Assembly: GCA_036939355.1 (NCBI GenBank)
Contig: JALLAP010001341.1
Span: 1-12,538, forward strand
From: Thalassiosira profunda
Taxonomy: Eukaryota > Bacillariophyta > Thalassiosirophyceae > Thalassiosirales > Thalassiosiraceae
Direction: 5' to 3'
Length of the DNA: 12,538 bases
Shown here: one piece after another, positions 1-6,993 of the stretch
How the letters are laid out: each line of letters begins with the position of its first letter
Position numbering within the stretch: the stretch's first letter is position 1
Program-made: the position numbers and the translations under genes
The notes under the pieces: model-generated
Told to the model about the DNA's origin: nothing
What the model saw: the letters and a program-made list of their open reading frames with translations, nothing else
Databases searched by the model: none

Positions 1-1518
1 GGGGAGGCGCTGCGCGAACTGTCCTCCGCGGCGTTTGGCGACATTGCCCACCTCCTGCGCCCGGCGCACTTGGCCCAGCTGCGCAAGATCTTGGACGATC
101 CGGAGGCGTCGGACAACGATCGCTTCGTGGCGATGGAGCTGTTGAAGAACGCCAACATTGCGTCGGGGAGGATCCTGCCCGGCTGTCAGGATACCGGCAC
201 GGCCATCGTCTTGGGAAAGCGCGGCCATTTGGTGTTGACGGACGGAAACGACGACGAGTACCTCTCGGGAGGCGCGTACGATGCCTACACGAAGCTGAAT
301 CTGCGGTATTCGCAGGTGGCGCCTTTGACCATGTTCGACGAGAAGAACACGGGCACCAACCTCCCGGCGCAGGTGGACGTGCTGGGAACGAAGGGCGACG
401 AGTACCACTTTCTGTTTATTGCCAAGGGCGGCGGGTCAGCGAACAAGACATTTCTGTACCAACAAACGAAGGCCCTGCTGAACACGGGCAGCTTGGAATC
501 GTTTCTGGAGGAGAAGATCAAGACGATTGGCACGTCGGCGTGCCCACCCTACCATTTGGCGGTGGTTATCGGGGGTTTGAGTGCGGAGCAGAATCTGAAG
601 ACCGTGAAGCTTGCATCTACCAAGTATTACGATACTCTACCGACCGAGGGAGATCCGAATGCCAGCGGACGAGCCTTTCGGGATCTGGAATGGGAGAAGC
701 ACATTCTGGACATTACGCGGAATCTGGGCATTGGCGCACAGTTTGGGGGCAAATACTTTTGCCACGACGTCCGCGTGATTCGCCTTCCAAGGCATGGTGC
801 CAGCTGCCCCGTGGGCATCGGCGTGTCTTGCAGTGCCGATCGGCAGGTGAAGGGCAAGATCACCAGGGAGGGCGTCTTCATTGAACAATTGGAGACAGAC
901 GTCAGCAAGTACTTGCCAGAGGTGACTGATGAGCACTTGGACGGAGACGATGATACGAAGGAAGCAATCAAAGTTGACCTGAATTCCGTGTCGATGGACG
1001 AGCTTCGCAAGACGCTGTCAAAGTACCCTGTGCGCACTCGCCTCAGCCTCACCGGAACCATCGTGGTGGCACGCGACATTGCTCACGCGAAGATGCTGCA
1101 AAAGATTGAATCGGGTGAAGGATTGCCAGAATACGCAAAGGACAACATCATCTATTACGCTGGCCCAGCGAAAACGCCGGATGGATATGCTTCTGGGTCC
1201 TTTGGCCCCACCACTGCGGGACGAATGGATGCCTACGTGGACAAATTCATGCAGAACGGCGGTTCCTTTGTCACGCTCGCCAAGGGCAATCGATCGCGCC
1301 AGGTAACCAATGCCTGCAAAAAGTACGGTGGCTTCTATCTGGGAAGCATCGGTGGTCCTGCGGCGATTCTGGCGAAGAATTGCATCAAAAATGTGGAAGT
1401 GCTGGACAATGAGGAGGACGGGATGGAGGCGGTGTGGAAGATAGACGTGGAAGACTTTCCCGCATTCATTGTCGTAGACGACAAGGGCGACGACTTCTTC
1501 AAAGAATGGCTTGGTTGA
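1..1518 (+). CDS. Class I (Fe-S) fumarate hydratase, FumA/FumB type, 5'-partial
   Basis: Interconverts fumarate and malate using an oxygen-sensitive [4Fe-4S] cluster. The frame is open from the first base of the window, so the start lies upstream; the 505 visible residues lack roughly 43 residues compared with E. coli FumA, plus any targeting peptide. Similarity to FumA as I know it is strong along the whole length. The three cluster cysteines are recognisable as visible residues C62 (in GCQDTG, bases 184-186), C181 (in SACPPYH, 541-543) and C277 (in GVSCSADR, 829-831); their spacing matches FumA C105/C224/C318 apart from a two-residue insertion. Other conserved blocks are [37 protein letters not shown] and the C-terminal [13 protein letters not shown]. 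The stop is TGA at 1516-1518. It converges on the protease gene 83 bp away. A mitochondrial or cytosolic location cannot be decided without the N-terminus. Confidence 0.97.
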   Translation, partial: GEALRELSSAAFGDIAHLLRPAHLAQLRKILDDPEASDNDRFVAMELLKNANIASGRILPGCQDTGTAIVLGKRGHLVLTDGNDDEYLSGGAYDAYTKLNLRYSQVAPLTMFDEKNTGTNLPAQVDVLGTKGDEYHFLFIAKGGGSANKTFLYQQTKALLNTGSLESFLEEKIKTIGTSACPPYHLAVVIGGLSAEQNLKTVKLASTKYYDTLPTEGDPNASGRAFRDLEWEKHILDITRNLGIGAQFGGKYFCHDVRVIRLPRHGASCPVGIGVSCSADRQVKGKITREGVFIEQLETDVSKYLPEVTDEHLDGDDDTKEAIKVDLNSVSMDELRKTLSKYPVRTRLSLTGTIVVARDIAHAKMLQKIESGEGLPEYAKDNIIYYAGPAKTPDGYASGSFGPTTAGRMDAYVDKFMQNGGSFVTLAKGNRSRQVTNACKKYGGFYLGSIGGPAAILAKNCIKNVEVLDNEEDGMEAVWKIDVEDFPAFIVVDDKGDDFFKEWLG

Positions 1519-1533
1519 GAGCAGACAGCTGGT

Positions 1534-1539
1534 AATAAA
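1534..1539 (+). promoter_or_regulatory. Possible polyadenylation signal of the fumarase gene
   Basis: An AATAAA hexamer lies 16 bp after the fumarase stop codon, inside the 83-bp convergent gap. The position suits a canonical poly(A) signal, but it is close to the stop and many protists do not depend on this motif, so this is only suggestive. Confidence 0.35.
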
Positions 1540-1601
1540 AACATACGATAGATTAAGTGCAATCCACCGATGAACGTGATGTTGTTGTGGTATCTCATTC
1601 G

Positions 1602-2435
1602 TTACATCAATACGCATCCGCCCAAAGATCGAAGATCAATGTGTGCCTGATTGGGCGGTAGCATATCGACCTCGACGCCTCCGGCGCCTCCAAAGATAAG
1701 TTTGTCTCGTTCCAAATCGACGTGGCATTTGTATTTGCGCATCTGATCCAACCCCAGTATCACCAGCGGATCCCGGACTTCGAGCACTATGAAATCGATT
1801 AGGAACTCGACGTGGCCAACACCAAAGTTACAAACGACGTTGCGGATACTGCCAGAGATCTTAGCTCTCCCAACCCCTGCCGCCACTCCCTGATACCGCC
1901 GGTCCAACCGATTTGCAAGACCCAGTTGCTTCACCAGTGGCATCGAAAGAACTGAAGATTGTGCTCCAGTATCGACAAGCATTTCAATTGGTCTGCCCCC
2001 TATCTCGCACGGGATCAGACACATGTGGGAAGAAGGTTGTTGAATTGCAGCAAATGGATTGTTGAATTGTGAAGGCGGCGAGAAGTTTTGCGTAGGCGAG
2101 GGCACTGCCCGACTGCTCGCTCCATTCTGCGCAGCCGATGCAAACGATCGAATATTGCCACTTTGATAACATCTCTCGCAGCAATCAAAGTTGCACTGCA
2201 CGCAACTCCAAACCTTTCCTCCGGCTTCGATTCGCCTGCGGCACCCATTGCAGGTCACGCATTGGGATTTGGACGCCTGGAAGAGCTCCAGACCGTGGTT
2301 CCCCGGGCAGTTGGGAGCGCTGGTGATGTGCGACGGCGGCGCGGTGGGTGCCGGAGATGCATCGCCCGTTTGCTGCGAATGCCCTTCGCTTTCGGCAATC
2401 GCCCTCGCGATGGCCTCGTCGTTTGCAGTGCTCAT
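1602..2435 (-). CDS. Ddi1-like retropepsin-type aspartic protease with N-terminal UIM and ZZ/DC1-like zinc finger
   Basis: 277 residues from the ATG at 2435; the frame runs 13 codons further upstream, but only from a TTG. Residues 5-17 resemble a ubiquitin-interacting motif (acidic start, then AIARAIAESEG). Residues 43-90 hold a Cys-rich finger (C43, H47, C59, C62, C65, C78, C81, C86, C89), with CxxC-x4-CxxC spacing at its end, typical of ZZ/DC1 folds. A Ser/Pro/Gln/Asn-rich linker follows. Residues 138-250 match the Ddi1 retropepsin-like domain: catalytic D155 in DTGAQ, then RLDRRYQGVAAGVG and LVILGLDQMRKYKC. Ddi1 proteins are dimeric proteases or shuttle factors acting on heavily ubiquitinated proteasome clients. 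Here a UIM and zinc finger seem to replace the usual UBL and UBA. It is a cellular gene: no other retroelement domains are present. The stop is TAA (complement of 1602-1604). Confidence 0.88.
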   Translation of the reverse strand: MSTANDEAIARAIAESEGHSQQTGDASPAPTAPPSHITSAPNCPGNHGLELFQASKSQCVTCNGCRRRIEAGGKVWSCVQCNFDCCERCYQSGNIRSFASAAQNGASSRAVPSPTQNFSPPSQFNNPFAAIQQPSSHMCLIPCEIGGRPIEMLVDTGAQSSVLSMPLVKQLGLANRLDRRYQGVAAGVGRAKISGSIRNVVCNFGVGHVEFLIDFIVLEVRDPLVILGLDQMRKYKCHVDLERDKLIFGGAGGVEVDMLPPNQAHIDLRSLGGCVLM

Positions 2436-2621
2436 CTTCCCTCGATGTTGCCGGAGCCCGTAGGTACGTGGCAAGTTGGTTGCAAGAGTACACGTCTTGT
2501 GGCTGTTGCCGCCGCCTCTCCCTCTCCCGCTCCGTCGCCGCTCGAGCGCAGTGCTAGCCCCTTTGGCGTGGCCAACCTCAGCAGTGCACGTCTCGGCTAC
2601 AATACGTCTCGCCGGTCCTCT

Positions 2622-2644
2622 CCCCCGCCCCGCGCCCTCGTCCC
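2622..2644 (-). promoter_or_regulatory. Canonical G-quadruplex motif upstream of the protease gene
   Basis: On the minus strand there are four G-runs (3, 3, 4 and 5 long) separated by loops of 4, 3 and 1 bases, fitting the G3+N1-7 rule. It lies about 190 bp upstream of the protease ATG, on that gene's coding strand. Whether it folds or has any function is unknown. Confidence 0.4.
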
Positions 2645-2698
2645 TTTGCCTTTACTCTTTTTTTTCTTTAACCCTATTGTAACACAAATCTCTTCCTG

Positions 2699-2721
2699 AT
2701 CCTAACACCAACCCTAACCTA
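2699..2721 (-). repeat. Degenerate telomere-like repeat (CCCTAA orientation)
   Basis: The plus strand shows a short run of CCTAAC-like units with one interruption and a core AACCCTAAC at 2710-2718; another ACCCTA lies at 2671-2676. This is the complement of the TTAGGG units near 6.4-6.8 kb. It could be a decayed telomeric insert or a telo-box-like promoter element for the protease gene. Confidence 0.45.
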
Positions 2722-2883
2722 CTTAGATGAAACTCTCTCTCGGCTTGTGACTTTGAGTTCGCTGCTGCCTGGTGATGGACGGAGGACCGAATTAGAGTCA
2801 CGAAGAACAAGGTCTCTTGGTCAGCTTTGGTCCGGTGTTTGTTGCATCTCTCTTCACGCGAACAATACCACAATACCAAGCCA

Positions 2884-4041
2884 CTAAATTTTAATCTTCA
2901 GCACATCGTATGTCACCAGCAAAAGCGCCGCGCCGAAGCTCCGCACTAGATTGGGCCCAATCCCTAAAAAGAAACCTCGCGAGCCTTCGGCGGCCAACAC
3001 TTTGCGGAAGCAGTCTAGCGAGTTTTTGTACAGCCGTTCGTCTTTCGGCACGCCCGCTTGCATCATCAATCTGCGCCGAACAGAGTCGATCGGGTAGCAT
3101 GTCGTCCCCGCTGCAATGCTTATGATTTGCGCTGCCAGAAACCGCTCACCCATTGTCAGATCCGTCAAAGGCGCGGAAGTCTCTCCTTCATGCATATCGC
3201 CCTGTGCACCATTGTTTCGTTGGTTGCTTGTTATGCGGAAATCACCCAACGATACATGATGGCCTCTCTGATGCAATATCTCAGTTTTCACTGCATCATA
3301 CCCTCCCAAATGCAAGGCCCTGTACAAGACAACTCCTGCTAAGGCGATCCCGTACCCTTGGTACAGCCCTTTCCAGCCATCTGCTCTCCAAATGCTTGCG
3401 CACACATCCTTCATTCCGCCGTACAATCTCGGAGCGTCTGCGGTGCCTTTGCCCACATCCATAGCAAGCCTTGTTCGCACAAACTCCACTGGATAGAGTA
3501 CCGTCGTCACCGTTCCTCCCGCGAGGCCGCCAGATAGAAATGACGATATTCGCGCGCGCCGCTTCTGGCGCTTTTCGGGAGCACGGTTGGACGGAAGTTG
3601 CAAGCTCCACACCAACAGGGGCGATATTGCCGATTTATACCAGTCCATCAGCATGAAATTCAACGCCGCGGTGCCCCCTTGTCGAATCACATTCGGCGTG
3701 TTGCCTCTCCAAAAGGCCAAAAGGCCTTCCTCTCGGTACACCCTCTTCGTGACCTCCCATGCACCATGCTTGCCCGCGGACGAGGCTTTGCCTCCATTCT
3801 TTAGACAATCTTTGTCGATAGAAAACTGGAGCTGCATCAGCAATTTTACGCGTTCGATTGGCGCCACGACGGTCTTGGCGACGGCGCCCGCGCATGCACC
3901 CGCCAAGGCGTCCTTCGCGGGCGTGGCCCGGCGCTTCCCCGCAATTGGAGGCGACGACAGTGATTGTGCATCTTCCGCTTCCGCCGGCGGTGTGTGCAGC
4001 TTTAGCTCAGGCGAGCGAGGGGCCGCTTGGTCCATCATCAT
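2884..4041 (-). CDS. Mitochondrial carrier family protein, ADP/ATP translocase-like
   Basis: A 385-residue carrier with the three-fold repeat of the family; signature motifs are PIERVK (61-66), PVEFVR (184-189) and PIDSVR (317-322). The third runs into RRRLMM (322-327), a one-residue variant of the RRRMMM hallmark of ADP/ATP carriers. Other translocase features are K66, R120 in WRGNTPNVIR, and GVVLYRALHLGGYD, corresponding to the Gly/Ile/Tyr nucleotide-contact region. It probably exchanges ADP and ATP across the inner mitochondrial membrane. It is longer than the usual 300 or so residues because of a Pro/Glu-rich N-terminal extension of about 40 residues, a basic loop near 150-165 and a hydrophilic loop near 258-295 before the third repeat. 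There are three possible starts (ATG at 4041, 4038 and 4035). The upstream region is shared with the divergent CRAL-TRIO gene. An organellar translocase other than mitochondrial, or an adenine nucleotide carrier of different specificity, is possible. Confidence 0.9.
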   Translation of the reverse strand: MMMDQAAPRSPELKLHTPPAEAEDAQSLSSPPIAGKRRATPAKDALAGACAGAVAKTVVAPIERVKLLMQLQFSIDKDCLKNGGKASSAGKHGAWEVTKRVYREEGLLAFWRGNTPNVIRQGGTAALNFMLMDWYKSAISPLLVWSLQLPSNRAPEKRQKRRARISSFLSGGLAGGTVTTVLYPVEFVRTRLAMDVGKGTADAPRLYGGMKDVCASIWRADGWKGLYQGYGIALAGVVLYRALHLGGYDAVKTEILHQRGHHVSLGDFRITSNQRNNGAQGDMHEGETSAPLTDLTMGERFLAAQIISIAAGTTCYPIDSVRRRLMMQAGVPKDERLYKNSLDCFRKVLAAEGSRGFFLGIGPNLVRSFGAALLLVTYDVLKIKI

Positions 4042-4267
4042 CGGCGCTGTTGTTGCACGCCGCCGCTCCGCCGGCGGTCACCACAGACCTCTGCGCTCTC
4101 GGGCGGGGGGAAGGTGAGGTGAAGGCGTGATTTACCGTCTAGCTGGAGCATCTTGCAATTTTGCTGCACTTGAAATCACGCGTGTAGTTGACACGACACA
4201 AAAGATCCGCCATAAAAGCGCCAAGCACCGCAGGCGACAGGCGACAGCCTGATATTGGTTCGGTGGG

Positions 4268-4329
4268 ATGCCTTGGCGACGGCGATGGAGGGAGTAGGCG
4301 GCGGAAGCAGTATTGAGGACGACCGGTAG
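4268..4329 (+). promoter_or_regulatory. Two overlapping short upstream ORFs before the CRAL-TRIO gene
   Basis: Two ATGs lie just ahead of the main start at 4332. The first (4268) opens a 9-codon frame ending at TAG 4295-4297. The second (4285) opens a 14-codon frame ending at TAG 4327-4329, two bases before the main ATG. If the transcript starts upstream of 4268 they could limit translation of the main frame. The transcription start is not known. Confidence 0.35.
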
Positions 4330-4331
4330 CG

Positions 4332-5543
4332 ATGGTGCGGATGTATCATTTCCTTGTCATCGTTCAGGCGTGCTTCGTCTCGACATCTCTTCTTGTTGCA
4401 GTTGCAGCAGAAGAGAACACGTGCACCGATGCCTCCGCCTGCAACGAGCTCGATGCCAGCGACGCGAAACAGGGATCTATCGGCGACGAATCCAGGGAAA
4501 ACGTCTCGTCGCCGTTTGCGTTTATGAAAGCATTCAACAAGCTGGGAACCAGCTGGAACCACGTGATTGGAGAATACATCTCCGTTGTGAAAGGTGCCGA
4601 TGGCGTTGATCTCAAAGGTGACATCTATGCGCAGGGAATGAGCGAGGGGTTGATGTCGTTGCAATCGATGGTGGAGGAGGCGGCATCGGCATCAAAAGAG
4701 GATGAACTGGCGTGGTCGTTCCGCACGACACCGCTCGTTGATTTTGGGAAGACGATTGATGATGTACTTTTGGCGTTCCTTCGGTGGTCAGTGGTGGATA
4801 GGCATTCAGAAGATGACGACTCTTGCCAACTGGTCGGTGGAATGAATCAATATCCTTCATCAAGTGCAGACGATGGGGAGAATGATATATTGGCTATTAA
4901 TGTTTCGAAGGCGTTTCGGAGACTGAAGGCCTACGTGCACTGGATGCAAAGCGTCGCTCCGGACCTCGTCGAGCCGCCGCTCACGTATGAGTCCATTGTG
5001 CCATCGCTCTCAACATTCTCGATCCATGTTGCTCATGATTCCTGCGGCCGACTCATTTGGTGGGTCAACCTCGGAACGACCGACCTCAGTGTCTTTAAAT
5101 CGCAATCTTCCCGGGAGACGACGCGGCTGTTTGTGTGGGTGGCCCATCTCTTGTTTCTGGACGAGGGGGCACAAACAAAGGGGCTGCTTGTGATCGATGA
5201 TATGGCGAAAATCAGCTTCTGGGATTATATGACAATGTTGCCGATACAAGTGGGAATCTCGGTGGATCGGTTCCTCATCAGTGTCACTCCCCTCAAGGCA
5301 AAGAACGTCGTGTTGATGCATTTGCCAAAATGGGCCGATATAGGCTATGGTTTGCTCAGTTGGTTCTTGACAGCAAAGATGAAGAGCCGCGTGACAATGG
5401 TTGCAAATGGGAAGGAGATTGAAACACTTCTGAAAGTCGTTGGGGGGTCTGAATACATTCCCGCTAATTTTGGTGACTTTGGTGGAGAATTGCAGACGGA
5501 TATCATCGGCAGTATGCATCAAGAAGAAGTGCTGGGCGTATAA
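4332..5543 (+). CDS. Secretory-pathway CRAL-TRIO (Sec14-like) lipid-binding protein
   Basis: 403 residues from the ATG at 4332; M4 is an alternative. Residues 5-26 form a hydrophobic signal peptide or anchor ending in AVAA, followed by an acidic segment without the Phe expected of a plastid presequence, so entry to the ER is likely. Residues about 140-205 resemble the CRAL-TRIO N-terminal helical region (VLLAFLRW, then AFRRLKAYVHWMQ), split by a Ser/Asp-rich insertion at 158-188. Residues about 225-387 fit the CRAL-TRIO lipid-binding domain: GLLVIDDMAKISFWDY, then VTPLKAKNVVLMHLPKW, and a closing YIPANFGDFGGEL corresponding to the family's LPxxxGG. Family members bind phosphoinositides, retinoids or tocopherols; the ligand here is unknown. 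Most Sec14-like proteins are cytosolic, so the signal peptide is notable. The stop codon is 11 bp from that of the convergent LYR/SAM gene. Confidence 0.75.
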   Translation: MVRMYHFLVIVQACFVSTSLLVAVAAEENTCTDASACNELDASDAKQGSIGDESRENVSSPFAFMKAFNKLGTSWNHVIGEYISVVKGADGVDLKGDIYAQGMSEGLMSLQSMVEEAASASKEDELAWSFRTTPLVDFGKTIDDVLLAFLRWSVVDRHSEDDDSCQLVGGMNQYPSSSADDGENDILAINVSKAFRRLKAYVHWMQSVAPDLVEPPLTYESIVPSLSTFSIHVAHDSCGRLIWWVNLGTTDLSVFKSQSSRETTRLFVWVAHLLFLDEGAQTKGLLVIDDMAKISFWDYMTMLPIQVGISVDRFLISVTPLKAKNVVLMHLPKWADIGYGLLSWFLTAKMKSRVTMVANGKEIETLLKVVGGSEYIPANFGDFGGELQTDIIGSMHQEEVLGV

Positions 5544-5554
5544 TTATTGCAGTG

Positions 5555-6106
5555 CTATTTGTTCCCTGCAGCATCGTCTTTGCTTCTCAACTTCAACTCT
5601 CTTTCCAGGACTCGCCTGTGGCCCTTCTTCATGAACGACACATCTTCTGCAATCAGCTCCTTTTCAATGAACGCCACCGAATCGAATCCATCCTCAACTA
5701 AATGTTGCGTGTATTTTCTCACATCTTCCTGCTGCAAGTATGGGAGATGGTGCAACAGCCACTGCGATATTTCTTCGTTGGGGTTGCAATCGTCTTTTGC
5801 TTGTGCATCTGCAGGCGTTTGTGGACCTCTGTCGTTTTGTACTGCATTTGATGATACAGCAGACGTCTTTTCGTTTTGCTTCTGCTCCCTCAACGAGTGA
5901 TAATAGTCCATCTGCTCGACCTGCTCCAATCCATCACGGTATGCCAGGATGGCTTCCCGAGAGTTAGGAGGCAGCTGCATGCGTCTGTGGAAGCCATCTC
6001 TGACAACAAGAAAGTATGATGCTCGTTGGCTGGGATCGGGTATCCTCTGCACGCTGCGGAGGCACCTCCTCAGCAGGGAGAGGATGGCCGGTTTCGACAA
6101 CTCCAT
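5555..6106 (-). CDS. LYR-like N-terminal domain fused to a C-terminal SAM domain
   Basis: 183 residues from the ATG at 6106 to TAG (complement of 5555-5557). Residues 5-70 resemble the Complex1_LYR fold: a short helical N-terminus with LLRRCLR in place of the canonical LYR, then a helix with RDGFHRRM and a third helix ending near EQVEQMDYY. LYR proteins are small mitochondrial factors that help assemble Fe-S and respiratory complexes. Residues 78-112 are a polar linker. Residues 113-174 fit a sterile alpha motif: a start around ISQWLLHHLPYL, a central EDGFDSVAFIEKELIAEDVSFM, and the closing KKGHRRVLERELKL that matches the conserved GHR of SAM domains. SAM domains mediate protein or RNA binding. 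The SAM call is firmer than the LYR call. No recognisable presequence is visible, as is common for LYR proteins. Confidence 0.7.
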   Translation of the reverse strand: MELSKPAILSLLRRCLRSVQRIPDPSQRASYFLVVRDGFHRRMQLPPNSREAILAYRDGLEQVEQMDYYHSLREQKQNEKTSAVSSNAVQNDRGPQTPADAQAKDDCNPNEEISQWLLHHLPYLQQEDVRKYTQHLVEDGFDSVAFIEKELIAEDVSFMKKGHRRVLERELKLRSKDDAAGNK

Positions 6107-6367
6107 GCGGGCGAGAGAAGTGTGCGCTAGACAAAGAGGCAGGCGGGGGAGGCGGAGGCGATGAGCGGTGAGGCGGTCGGCGTCGAAACCACGTTAGGGG
6201 CGGGGCGAGGGAGACAGTGGTATGTATCGTAGCAAGGCGCGGTGTGCGTGTGGCAGGTCAAGTCAAACAGCAGAGCGATCGTAAACCACTTTTTTTCCCC
6301 TGGGGGGAGAAATTCCCCAACATACCTACCGCTAGATACCTCCTACATACTTCAGTATCGTGTTGGG

Positions 6368-6760
6368 TCTCTAGCTTCATTTACGTAACAACCCTAGGTT
6401 ATGTCTGGGTTGGTACTAAGGTTAGGGTTAGGGTTGTTGATTGAATTCCTCTGTACAGATTCTCTGGTACTCCTACCACTTACCTGTGTATTGTATCGTC
6501 TTATTTATCTCTAGCTTCATTTACGTAACAACCCTAGGTTATGTTTGGGCTGGTACTAAGGTTAGGGTTAGGGTTGTTGATTGAATTCCTCTGTACAGGT
6601 TAGTGTTAGGGTTAGGGTTAGGGTTAGGATTAGGGTTAGGGTTAGGGTTAGGGTTAGGGATTCTCTGGTACTCCTACCCCTTACCTGCGCATTGTATCGT
6701 AATATTTATCTCTAGCTTCATTTACGTAAACAACTGGGTTAGGGTTGGGCTTTTTTAGGT
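6368..6760 (+). repeat. 140-bp tandem repeat, two full copies and a decaying third
   Basis: Copy 1 spans 6368-6507 and copy 2 spans 6508-6708. Copy 2 has the same 140 bp plus a 61-bp telomeric insert; the shared 140 bp differ at about seven positions (roughly 95% identical). A third copy starts at 6709, matches for about 21 bp, then degenerates through further TTAGGG-like sequence to about 6760. Each unit contains the palindrome TTACGTAA, two TTAGGG units, and the segment TGATTGAATTCCTCTGTACA. It resembles a subtelomere-type repeat, or a local duplication seeded by telomeric sequence. Confidence 0.93.
6599..6659 (+). repeat. Interstitial telomeric array, (TTAGGG)n
   Basis: One G followed by ten six-base units: TTAGTG, three TTAGGG, one TTAGGA and five TTAGGG, ending at 6659. 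It sits exactly between CTGTACAG (6591-6598) and ATTCTCTGG (6660 on), a junction that is uninterrupted in copy 1 (6451-6467). There is no target-site duplication. This is consistent with telomere repeat addition at a double-strand break, or with loss of the array from copy 1. It also shows that TTAGGG is the likely telomere unit of this genome. Confidence 0.93.
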
Positions 6761-6993
6761 TTGTTTCAGGTTAGGGTTGAGGTTGCTAAGTTTGGGTAGT
6801 AAGTCTGATGCCTCCGGCCGGGGGATTTGCTTCCCAGGGGGAAAAGAAAAGGTCTCGCCTCCCACAGCTCCCGCCCCAGCCGCACACATTCGCTGGTGGT
6901 CCATTGGTGCCAAGCTGGAGGCCATTCCGGATTCGATCAAAGGCCGAGAAATGGGACGCAGGTAATGCATTTGCTGATTGTGCACCGGCCAAG

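Larger units (their letters stand above)
2436..2883. other. Non-coding interval: promoter side of the protease gene, 3' side of the carrier gene
   Basis: This 448-bp gap lies between two minus-strand genes, so it should hold the promoter and 5' leader of the protease gene and the 3' end of the carrier gene. The part next to the protease gene (about 2505-2645) is very C-rich on the plus strand and includes a G-quadruplex motif on the minus strand. A T-rich tract follows at about 2651-2669, then degenerate CCCTAA units. No open frame here looks protein-like; the longer ones are low-complexity Arg/Ser/Pro/Leu translations. Confidence 0.6.
6107..6993. other. Long non-coding, repeat-bearing interval between divergent genes
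   Basis: 887 bp separate the divergent LYR/SAM and HRDC starts (701 bp if the HRDC gene starts at 6808). The left edge (6130-6215) is G-rich, with three closely spaced G-runs near 6196-6210. The middle (6368-6760) holds the 140-bp tandem repeat and the telomeric array. Before the first full copy, 6320-6367 looks like a decayed copy of the unit's end. Two GGGGA...TCCC-type inverted repeats lie at about 6298-6319 and 6819-6838. Short frames across the repeats do not look like proteins. Confidence 0.7.

Noticed and set aside
627..1617. Long minus-strand open frames across the fumarase gene (627-1079, 637-936, 1018-1617)
   Set aside because: They are antisense shadows of a strongly conserved coding sequence and their translations lack any recognisable or balanced domain.
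1602..2435. Reading the retropepsin-type protease as a retroelement or old viral insertion
   Set aside because: The domain has Ddi1-specific blocks and cellular partner domains; there is no gag, reverse transcriptase, integrase or LTR nearby.
2088..2699. A 203-codon plus-strand frame running out of the protease gene into the gap
   Set aside because: The first half is antisense to the zinc-finger region and the second is Arg/Ser/Pro low-complexity from a C-rich promoter.
3981..4080. The palindrome CCGCCGGCGG occurring twice, within and just upstream of the carrier N-terminus
   Set aside because: A GC-rich 10-mer in GC-rich sequence can easily recur by chance, and no wider symmetry supports a site.
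6217..6444. A 75-codon plus-strand frame through the first repeat copy
   Set aside because: It reads through repeat and telomeric sequence (ending in VRVRVVD-like translation) and has no protein-like features.
6962..6993. A possible mini-intron (GT at 6962-6963 to AG before the ATG at 6994)
   Set aside because: At about 30 bp it is shorter than typical spliceosomal introns, and the reading frame does not need it.
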